A stretch of 5,049 nt of DNA, from assembly GCA_002898915.1 (NCBI GenBank), contig BEHO01000118.1, positions 1-5,049 of the forward strand, read 5' to 3'. Shown one piece after another: positions 1 through 5,049 of this stretch. Within the stretch, counting starts at the first letter, position 1. Every line of letters starts with the position of its first letter. The notes under the pieces are model-generated. The model saw only the letters and a list, made by a program, of their open reading frames with translations, did no database searches and was not told the DNA's origin. This DNA is from a bacterium HR12. GTDB taxonomy: Bacteria > Actinomycetota > UBA4738 > HRBIN12. The position numbers were made by a program, and so were the translations under genes.

Positions 1-9
1 TTCCGATCT
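1..9. other. Probable residual Illumina adapter sequence at contig end
   Basis: The window opens with TTCCGATCT, identical to the last nine bases of the standard Illumina adapter read-start sequence (known from general knowledge, not searched here). It sits exactly at the first base, where untrimmed adapter would be expected. Read in the cydD frame it gives Phe-Arg-Ser just before Val-Phe-Gly-Ala-Leu-Val-Gly. CydD proteins usually have a Pro-containing hydrophobic stretch here, so the three residues look foreign. A chance match of nine bases at this position is unlikely but not excluded. Confidence 0.6.
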
Positions 10-1179
10 GTCTTCGGGGCGCTCGTGGGGTGGGCGACGGAGCGCGCCCAGGCCCGTCGGTACGAGGCCCTCCGGCTCCTCGCCGGCTCGTTCCTGGACC
101 TCGTCCGCGGGCTGCCCACGCTGAAGGCGTTCGGGCGCTCGCGGGGCCAGGTGCGGGGGATCCGGGAGCGCGGCGACGAGCACCGGCGGGTCACGATGGC
201 GGTGCTCCGGATCTCCTTCGTGTCCTCCCTCACGCTCGAGCTGCTGGCCACGATCTCGGTCGCGCTCGTCGCGGTCACGATCGGCGTGCGCCTGGTGGGC
301 GGCGGCCTCGACCTCGAGCGGGGTCTCGCCGTGCTCCTCCTGGCGCCCGAGGCCTCCCTGCCGCTGCGCCTCGTCGGCCAGCACTTCCACGCGAGCCAGG
401 ACGGGCTGTCGGCGGCGGCCCGCGCCCTCGAGGTCCTGGAGGCGACCGCGCCCCGACCGGGCTCGCGGACGGATCTCCCGGATCCCCGGGCCACGACGAT
501 CCGGTTCGAGGACGTGGTCGTGGCCCGCCCGGGCAGGCCGGTCCCGCCCCCGGTGCGCTTCGCGGTCGCGCCGGGCGAGACCGTGGCCCTGGTGGGACCG
601 AACGGCGCGGGGAAGTCCACGCTCCTCTCCGTCCTCCTCGGGTTCGTGCGGCCGACCGCGGGCCGCGTGCTCCTCGAGACCCCCGTGGGCGAGGTCGATC
701 TCGCCGAGCTCGACCCGCGGCGGTGGCGCGAGCGCGTGGCCTGGGTCCCCCAGGCCCCGCACCTGTTCGCCGGGACGGTGGCCGAGAACGTCCGGATCGC
801 GCGTCCGACGGCCACCGACGAGGAGGTCGCCCGAGCCCTCGCCGAGGCCGGGGCCGACTTCGTCGCCGAGCTCCCCGAGGGGCCGGCCACCCGCCTCGGC
901 GAGCGCGGCGCCGGCCTTTCCGAGGGGCAGCGCCAGCGCCTGGCCCTGGCCCGCGCCTTCCTGCGCGATGCGCCGATCGTCCTCCTCGACGAGCCCACCG
1001 CGGCCCTCGACGGCCCCACCGAGCAGCGGGTCCTGGAGGCCGTGGCACGTCTCGCCGAGGGGCGGACGGTCGTGCTCGTCGCCCACCGTCCTTCCCTCCT
1101 CCAGCTCGCCGATCGGGTGGTGCGGGTGCCGGGACCGGGCGCCGATCGGACGCCGGACGCCGCTGAGGTCGCCCGATGA
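1..1179 (+). CDS. cydD: CydD, ABC transporter subunit of CydDC (5' partial)
   Basis: This is one half of the heterodimeric inner-membrane ABC transporter CydDC, required to assemble cytochrome bd oxidase. It was long described as a cysteine/glutathione exporter and more recently, from E. coli structures, as a heme transporter. The frame is open to the left edge, so the start is missing; about 180-200 N-terminal residues (the first four membrane helices) are absent compared with the usual ~580. The GTG at base 25 is internal, and residue numbers here count from it. Two membrane helices are visible at about residues 63-92 and 98-118, including the CydD-typical LAVLLLAPEASLPLR stretch. The ATPase domain follows: Walker A GPNGAGKST (191-199, bases 595-621), Q-loop Gln243, signature LSEGQ (298-302), Walker B with Asp322 and Glu323, and H-loop His354. 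All ATPase motifs are intact. His122, in FHAS, seems to correspond to a His in the E. coli heme site. The stop codon overlaps the cydC start as ATGA, so the two are co-transcribed and probably translationally coupled. A generic lipid-type ABC exporter half is less likely, given the CydD-specific stretch and the following cydC. Confidence 0.93.
   Translation, partial: FRSVFGALVGWATERAQARRYEALRLLAGSFLDLVRGLPTLKAFGRSRGQVRGIRERGDEHRRVTMAVLRISFVSSLTLELLATISVALVAVTIGVRLVGGGLDLERGLAVLLLAPEASLPLRLVGQHFHASQDGLSAAARALEVLEATAPRPGSRTDLPDPRATTIRFEDVVVARPGRPVPPPVRFAVAPGETVALVGPNGAGKSTLLSVLLGFVRPTAGRVLLETPVGEVDLAELDPRRWRERVAWVPQAPHLFAGTVAENVRIARPTATDEEVARALAEAGADFVAELPEGPATRLGERGAGLSEGQRQRLALARAFLRDAPIVLLDEPTAALDGPTEQRVLEAVARLAEGRTVVLVAHRPSLLQLADRVVRVPGPGADRTPDAAEVAR
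1165..1169 (+). promoter_or_regulatory. Ribosome binding site of cydC inside cydD
   Basis: GAGGT lies six bases before the ATG at 1176, within the last codons of cydD. It supports that ATG as the cydC start and fits re-initiation at the ATGA overlap. Confidence 0.55.
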
Positions 1180-2927
1180 GGGACGTGCTCCGCGTGCTCG
1201 GCTTCGCGCGACCCCTCGCCGGGCGCCTCGTCCTCGCCACGCTCCTCGGGGTGGTCACGGCCGGGATGGGGATCGGCCTCACCGCGACCTCGGCCTACCT
1301 GATCTCCCGCGCCTCGCTCCGCCCGCCGATCCTCACCCTCACCGTGGCCATCGTGGCCGTGCGGTCCTTCGGGATCGGCCGGGGCGTCTCGCGCTACCTG
1401 GAGCGGCTCGTCGGCCACGACGCCGCCTTCCGCGTCCTCGTCGAGGTCCGGGTCCGGGTGTACGAGCGCCTGGAGCGGCTCGCGCCCGCCGGCCTCGCGG
1501 CGTTCCGCTCCGGCGACCTGCTCTCGCGCCTCGTGAACGACGTCGAGACCCTCCAGGAGCTCTACCTCCGCGTGCTACCGCCCGCGGCCGTCGCGGCGAT
1601 CTCGGCCCTGGGCGTCGCCGCCCTCCTCGGCGCCCTGGAGCCCCCCGTGGGGCTCCTCGCGCCCCTCGGCCTCGCCGTCGCCGGGCTCCTCGGGCCGGCC
1701 CTGGCCGGCGCGCTCACCCGCCGGAGCGAGCGGCGCCTGGCCGAGGCCCGGGCCGAGCTCGCCGCCCGCACGGTGGAGCTCCTCGAGGGCGCCGCCGAGC
1801 TCGTCGCCGCGGGGGCCGCCGAGGACCGCCTGGGGCGGATCGCCGAGGCCGGGGAGCGCCTGCGCCGCGGCGAGCGGCGGGCGGCCCTCGCCGCGGGGGT
1901 GGGGGCCGCCACGATCGCCCTCGCCACCGGGCTCACCGTCCTCGCCTGCCTGGCGGCCGGCACGGCGGCGGTGCGGGCGGGGCGCCTCGACGGCGTGCTC
2001 CTCGCCGTCGCCGTCCTCACGCCCCTCGCGGCCTTCGAGCTCGTCGCCCCGCTGCCCATGGCCGCCCAGCAGCTCCGCCGGGTGCGCGAGGCCGCCCGCC
2101 GCGTCGTGGAGGTCCTCGACGCGCCCGAGTCGGTCCCGGGGCCCGCGGAGCCCCTCGCCCCGCCCTCCGGCTCCCCCCACCTCGAGCTCCGGGACGTCAC
2201 GGTCCGGTGGGCGGCCGACGCACCCCCCGCCCTCCGCGACATCTCCCTGGAGCTCCCCCCCGGCCGCCGGATCGCCGTGGTCGGCCCGAGCGGCGCGGGC
2301 AAGAGCACGCTCGCCGCGGTCCTCGCCCGGTTCGTGGATCCCTCGGGCGGCGTCTACCTCGTGAACGGCGTCGATGCGCGGCGAGTCGCCCCCGACGAGG
2401 TCCGGCGCCTCGTGGGGCTCATGGAGCAGCGCGCCCACGTGTTCGACACCACGATCGAGGAGAACCTGCGGATCGCCCGGCCGAGCGCCACCGAGGCCGA
2501 GCTGCTCGAGGCCCTGGAGGGCGCGGGCCTGCGGGCCTTCGTCGAGCGGCTCCCGGAGGGCCTGCGGACCATGGTCGGCGAGCACGGCGCGCGGATGTCG
2601 GGCGGCGAGCGCCAACGCCTGGCCCTGGCCCGGGTGCTCCTCGCACGGACGCCGGTGCTCGTGCTCGACGAGCCGCGGGAGCACCTCGACGTCGCGGGCG
2701 GGGACGCCTTCGTCCGCGACCTCCTCCGCGTGGGGGCGGGGCGCACGCTCCTGCTCATCACGCACCGGCTCGCCGGTCTGGAGGACGTGGACGAGATCGT
2801 CGTCCTCGACGCGGGCCGGATCGTGGAGCGGGGCACCCACGCCGAGCTCCTCGCGCGCGGCGGCTGGTACGCGCGGGCGCTCCGGCGCGAGCGCGAGCTC
2901 GACGCCCTCCTCACGGCCGCGAGCTGA
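1176..2927 (+). CDS. cydC: CydC, ABC transporter subunit of CydDC
   Basis: This is the complete partner subunit of CydD, 583 residues, close to the usual CydC length (~570-590). Six membrane segments are visible at about residues 17-43, 51-68, 136-155, 157-179, 237-266 and 272-294. The first cytoplasmic stretch carries strongly CydC-typical sequence, SRYLERLVGHDAAFRVL (72-88) and then GDLLSRLVNDVETLQELYLR. His81, with Arg77 four residues before it, matches the position of the E. coli CydC heme-site His/Arg pair as I recall it. The ATPase domain has Walker A GPSGAGKST (370-378), Q-loop Gln418, signature SGGE from Ser475, Walker B with Asp498 and Glu499, and H-loop His530. After Walker B the usual EPTEHLD reads EPREHLD, an Arg in place of Thr just ahead of the D-loop. 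The start is the ATG in the ATGA overlap with cydD, with GAGGT six bases upstream. Together the two form one exporter serving cytochrome bd maturation, so cydA/cydB are expected upstream, outside the window. Confidence 0.95.
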   Translation: MRDVLRVLGFARPLAGRLVLATLLGVVTAGMGIGLTATSAYLISRASLRPPILTLTVAIVAVRSFGIGRGVSRYLERLVGHDAAFRVLVEVRVRVYERLERLAPAGLAAFRSGDLLSRLVNDVETLQELYLRVLPPAAVAAISALGVAALLGALEPPVGLLAPLGLAVAGLLGPALAGALTRRSERRLAEARAELAARTVELLEGAAELVAAGAAEDRLGRIAEAGERLRRGERRAALAAGVGAATIALATGLTVLACLAAGTAAVRAGRLDGVLLAVAVLTPLAAFELVAPLPMAAQQLRRVREAARRVVEVLDAPESVPGPAEPLAPPSGSPHLELRDVTVRWAADAPPALRDISLELPPGRRIAVVGPSGAGKSTLAAVLARFVDPSGGVYLVNGVDARRVAPDEVRRLVGLMEQRAHVFDTTIEENLRIARPSATEAELLEALEGAGLRAFVERLPEGLRTMVGEHGARMSGGERQRLALARVLLARTPVLVLDEPREHLDVAGGDAFVRDLLRVGAGRTLLLITHRLAGLEDVDEIVVLDAGRIVERGTHAELLARGGWYARALRRERELDALLTAAS

Positions 2928-2932
2928 CGACA

Positions 2933-2950
2933 CCGTTCGGGGGCGAACGG
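2933..2950. repeat. Perfect inverted repeat between cydC and the xdhC-like gene
   Basis: CCGTTCG (2933-2939) and CGAACGG (2944-2950) are exact reverse complements separated by GGGG. The repeat starts five bases after the cydC stop codon and ends two bases before a -10-like TACCAT. No T-run follows, so it is a poor intrinsic terminator. Its position over the -35/spacer region of the predicted promoter would suit an operator for a dimeric repressor. Weak termination of cydDC transcripts remains possible. What it does is inference; the symmetry itself is plain in the sequence. Confidence 0.5.
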
Positions 2951-2952
2951 CG

Positions 2953-2958
2953 TACCAT
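2953..2958 (+). promoter_or_regulatory. Predicted -10 box of a leaderless promoter for the xdhC-like gene
   Basis: TACCAT fits the TANNNT -10 pattern of high-GC bacteria and ends seven bases before the ATG at 2966, which places the predicted transcript start at or beside the A of the start codon. No purine-rich ribosome binding site is present between cydC and this ATG, as expected for a leaderless mRNA. No convincing -35 hexamer is visible at 16-18 bases upstream. Confidence 0.5.
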
Positions 2959-2965
2959 CCTCGCC

Positions 2966-4093
2966 ATGAGCGAGCTGACCGACGTGCTCGCCCCGATCGA
3001 GTCGCTCTCGGCCCGGGGGGAGAAGCTCGCCCTCGCCACGATCGTCGCCGTCCGGGGCTCGACGTACCGACGACCCGGCGCGCGGCTCCTCGTGCCCGAG
3101 GAGGGCGCGCCGATCGGGAACATCAGCGGCGGGTGCTTGGAGAGCGACGTCGCCGACGTCGCGCGGATCGTGATGGCCGAGGGGCACGCCCGGGTGGTCT
3201 CCTTCGACCTCACCGCCGACGACGACGCGGTCTGGGGCTGGGGCCTCGGCTGCAACGGCGCGATCGAGCTCTTCGTGGAGCCCGCGGACAAGGCGGCGGA
3301 GGTCGCGGGGGCGCTGCGGATGGCGCTCGAGCGGGAGCGCCCGATCTGCATGGTGACCGTGCTCGACGCCGGCGCCCCCGGCGTGGAGCAGGGGAACCGC
3401 CTCCTCGTGACCCCGGAGGGCGAGACGCGGGGCTCGCTCGGCGCGCCGGAGACCGACGCGGCGGCCGTGGAGGCGGCCCGGGAGCTCCTCGCCGCCGAGC
3501 GCTCCGAGATCCGGGACCTGCCGGGCGGCGTCCGCGCCTTCGTGGAGGTCCTCGAGCCGCCGCTCCGCCTGGTGATCTGCGGGGCCGGGCACGACGCCGT
3601 GCCCCTCGTGGCCGCGGCGGCGAACCTCGGCTGGAGCCCCATCGTCGTCGACGACCGCCCGGCGTTCCTCACCCGCGAGCGTTTCCCGCAGGCCGCCGGG
3701 TTCGTCGCGCTCGAGCGCCCCGACCGGGTCGCCGAGCGCGCGCCGCTCGACGAGCGGACCTTCGCCGTGGTCATGACCCACAACTTCCTGCGGGACAAGG
3801 ACTACCTGCGCGCGCTCCTCGCCTCGCCGGTGCGCTCGATCTCCATGCTCGGACCCCACGCGCGGACCCAGCGGCTCCTGCACGAGCTCCGCGAGGAGGG
3901 GCTGGACATCGGCGAGGGCGACCTGGGACGCCTGCGGGCCCCGGCCGGTCTCGACCTCGGGGCCGAGGGGCCGGAGGAGATCGCGGCGGCCATCGTCGCG
4001 GAGATCGTCGCGGTCAAGCGCGGCCGCCGCGGCGGGTTCCTCCGCGACCGACCCGGGCCGATCCACGACCGCCCGGCCCGACCCGCCCCCTGA
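2966..4093 (+). CDS. xdhC: XdhC/CoxI family molybdenum hydroxylase maturation factor
   Basis: This is a complete 375-residue XdhC/CoxI-family protein. Characterised members bind molybdenum cofactor, help its sulfuration and deliver it to xanthine dehydrogenase or CO dehydrogenase-type hydroxylases in the cytoplasm. The N-terminal XdhC/CoxI domain shows ATIVAVRGSTYRRPGARLLV, then GNISGGCLES with Cys57, and the family hallmark DDDAVWGWGLGCNGAIEL with Cys96. The C-terminal domain is Rossmann-like: it begins LVICGAGHDAVPL with GAGHDA at 206-211, has the acidic pair Asp229-Asp230 at the end of the second strand, a THN segment around His272, and the typical APAGLDLG (325-332) followed by PEEIAAAIVAEIVAVKRG. 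The ATG at 2966 is chosen because the conserved domain begins about 20 residues later and a -10 box sits at leaderless spacing. The frame is open upstream through cydC, but that part has no family similarity. No hydroxylase, MobA-like or NifS-like gene is adjacent, so its client enzyme cannot be named. An NAD-binding role is also possible for this fold. Confidence 0.9.
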   Translation: MSELTDVLAPIESLSARGEKLALATIVAVRGSTYRRPGARLLVPEEGAPIGNISGGCLESDVADVARIVMAEGHARVVSFDLTADDDAVWGWGLGCNGAIELFVEPADKAAEVAGALRMALERERPICMVTVLDAGAPGVEQGNRLLVTPEGETRGSLGAPETDAAAVEAARELLAAERSEIRDLPGGVRAFVEVLEPPLRLVICGAGHDAVPLVAAAANLGWSPIVVDDRPAFLTRERFPQAAGFVALERPDRVAERAPLDERTFAVVMTHNFLRDKDYLRALLASPVRSISMLGPHARTQRLLHELREEGLDIGEGDLGRLRAPAGLDLGAEGPEEIAAAIVAEIVAVKRGRRGGFLRDRPGPIHDRPARPAP

Positions 4094-4097
4094 CCGC

Positions 4098-4117
4098 AGC
4101 CCGCCTCCTGACGGGCT
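4098..4117. terminator. Possible bidirectional terminator hairpin between convergent genes
   Basis: AGCCCG (4098-4103) pairs perfectly with CGGGCT (4112-4117) across an eight-base loop. It lies four bases after the xdhC-like stop and touches the stop codon of the RES gene on the other strand. The convergent setting suits a shared terminator, but the stem is only six pairs and no T-run follows on either strand, so this is tentative. Confidence 0.3.
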
Positions 4118-4650
4118 CAGGCGCGCAGGGGACGCACCCGGTCGAGCAGGGACGGATCGGGCCTTCCCTCGGCGGCCGCGGCCCAGCCGACGAGGTCCGG
4201 ACGCCGCCCGAAGAGCACGACCGTCCGACCGTCACGGCGCGGACCGGGGCGGAGCCCGCCGTCCACGCACCAGCCGTGCGCCCCGCCCTCGCGGAGCGCC
4301 GCGGAGGGCGCGACCAGTCCGACCGCGCCCCGCGCGCGGAGCCGCCGGGCCTCCCGGCGGCACGCCTCGTACGTCTCGGTCCCCCCCGTGAGGGTCCGCC
4401 GCGGCAGCCGCGGACGGGGCAGGTCCTCGACGTCCCCGAGCTCGACGGCCCACAGGCCGCGGCGGATCGTCAGGACGTCCTCGGGATCGGTGATCTCCTC
4501 GTGGCGGAGGAGCTCGGCCCAGGCGCCGTCGGGGGTGTCGGCGAAGGTATGGACGGGGCCCTCCCCGGCGCCGTGCCACCGGGCGGGCGGTTGGTCCGAC
4601 GCCTCCCACAGGAAGGGGAAGCGGGCGTCCACGTGGCGGTACCCGATCAT
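4117..4650 (-). CDS. RES-domain toxin (predicted NAD+-degrading)
   Basis: This is a complete 177-residue protein of the RES family, the toxin half of Xre-RES type II toxin-antitoxin modules. Characterised members, such as M. tuberculosis MbcT, break down NAD+ and stop growth unless held by their antitoxin. The N-terminal half is typical: FPFLW (11-15), then PARWHGAGEGPVHTFADTP (22-40) and AWAELLRHEEI (43-53). The three residues that name the family appear to be Arg24, Glu46 and Ser116 (in GLVAPSAAL); this assignment rests on motif position, not an alignment. LWAVEL at 66-71 is another familiar segment. The reading frame has no other in-frame ATG, GTG or TTG between the antitoxin stop and this ATG, so the start is well fixed. 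No clear ribosome binding site precedes it; coupling to the antitoxin 30 bases upstream is likely. Nothing indicates inactivation. Confidence 0.87.
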   Translation of the reverse strand: MIGYRHVDARFPFLWEASDQPPARWHGAGEGPVHTFADTPDGAWAELLRHEEITDPEDVLTIRRGLWAVELGDVEDLPRPRLPRRTLTGGTETYEACRREARRLRARGAVGLVAPSAALREGGAHGWCVDGGLRPGPRRDGRTVVLFGRRPDLVGWAAAAEGRPDPSLLDRVRPLRA

Positions 4651-4680
4651 GCGAGCAGCATCGCGCGGGCCGCCGACACT

Positions 4681-5049
4681 TCAGGTGGCCGAGCCGACGA
4701 GCAGCGACCGCGCCAGGGCTCGGACGGCCCGCGGTCCCTCGTCGTCGGGATCCCACGGCCCCCGGCGCACGTCCTTCGGCGCCCGGCCACCGAGCGCCGA
4801 ACGCGGACGCTCGAACCACCGCCGGACCCCGCGCGCGTTGTACGTGCCGCGCAGGTCGGCGACCACGGAGGCCAGGAAGTGGAGACGCGCCGCGATCGGA
4901 TCGGGGGTCCGCCGGGCGCCGGTCGCGTACCGGCGCAGGCTCGAGGGGGAGATCCCGAGCAGGTCGGCGAGGAGCTCCGGGCCGAGGAGCTCGGCGAGGG
5001 CGCGCCACTCCGTCTCGGGCAGCGGGCTCTCGCCGAGGGCGTCGACCAG
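4681..5049 (-). CDS. Xre/MbcA/ParS-type antitoxin (5' partial)
   Basis: This is the antitoxin partner of the RES toxin. The frame is open to the right edge, so the start codon lies outside; 122 residues are visible, numbered here from the edge. Residues about 13-47 include a helix-turn-helix-like stretch, LLADLLGISPSSLRRYATG (26-44), expected to bind DNA at the module's own promoter. Residues about 50-117 resemble the C-terminal toxin-binding domain of the MbcA/ParS (DUF2384-like) group: ARLHFLASVVADL, TYNARGVRRWFERPR (69-83), ALGGRAP (85-91) and WDPDD (99-103). The order antitoxin then toxin, on one strand with a 30-base gap, is the standard arrangement for Xre-RES modules. Autorepression is known for related modules and inferred here; the promoter and operator would lie beyond the right edge. 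Related proteins typically have about 130-150 residues, so little is probably missing. Confidence 0.8.
   Translation of the reverse strand: MVDALGESPLPETEWRALAELLGPELLADLLGISPSSLRRYATGARRTPDPIAARLHFLASVVADLRGTYNARGVRRWFERPRSALGGRAPKDVRRGPWDPDDEGPRAVRALARSLLVGSAT

Noticed and set aside
2935..2948. GTTC and GAAC halves in the inverted repeat considered as a LexA (SOS) box.
   Set aside because: The actinobacterial/Bacillus-type box runs GAAC-N4-GTTC. Here the order is reversed, GTTC-N6-GAAC, so it does not match.
2928..2960. Strong intrinsic terminator after cydC.
   Set aside because: The hairpin is short and no T-run follows it; a regulatory palindrome or weak terminator fits better.
968..2965. 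The reading frame of the xdhC-like gene stays open upstream for about 2 kb, through all of cydC, suggesting a giant fusion protein.
   Set aside because: The upstream translation is Arg/Pro/Ala-rich low-complexity sequence with no family motifs, and it overlaps an unmistakable cydC in another frame. High GC leaves stop codons rare, and the conserved XdhC domain begins just after the ATG at 2966.
1562..4066. Long open frames on the - strand opposite cydC and the xdhC-like gene.
   Set aside because: They show shadow composition (Arg, Gly, Pro, Ala), carry no recognisable motifs, and lie antisense to well-supported genes.
4681..4866. A separate 61-residue small protein starting at an ATG-equivalent GTG at 4866.
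   Set aside because: The same frame continues open to the window edge and encodes the helix-turn-helix part of the antitoxin, so this is only its C-terminal half.
4232..5008. A 258-residue - strand frame overlapping both the toxin and the antitoxin.
   Set aside because: It is Arg/Pro-rich shadow sequence in a different frame from the two genes with clear family motifs.

Overview
This is a very GC-rich window in which almost every codon ends in G or C. The gene set (a cydDC exporter, an XdhC/CoxI-family maturation factor, and a RES toxin with an Xre/MbcA/ParS-type antitoxin) and an apparently leaderless promoter fit a high-GC Gram-positive lineage such as Actinomycetota. That assignment is inferred from composition and family style, not from any marker gene. 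The first nine bases match the 3' end of the common Illumina adapter, so the window probably begins at the physical end of an assembled, possibly metagenomic, contig.

Left part, bases 1-2927, + strand: the 3' two thirds of cydD followed by a complete cydC, joined by an ATGA stop/start overlap. They encode the two halves of the heterodimeric ABC transporter CydDC, needed for assembly of cytochrome bd oxidase. Both nucleotide-binding domains look intact. Histidines that appear to match the heme-site residues of the E. coli transporter are present in both subunits. cydA and cydB, if present, would lie to the left of the window.

Middle, bases 2928-4093, + strand: a 38-base gap holds a perfect 7-bp inverted repeat and a TANNNT-type -10 box seven bases before the ATG of a complete XdhC/CoxI-family gene. 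That spacing, with no ribosome binding site, suggests a leaderless transcript. No molybdenum hydroxylase subunit genes are visible beside it.

Right part, bases 4117-5049, - strand: a type II toxin-antitoxin module converging on the xdhC-like gene. The antitoxin (5' end cut by the right edge) is followed after 30 bases by a complete RES-domain toxin, predicted to deplete NAD+. A short GC-rich hairpin lies between the convergent genes.

No mobile element, CRISPR array, tRNA or rRNA was seen. Apart from the short gaps described, the window is fully coding. All genes belong to recognisable families, and I found no convincing undescribed system.
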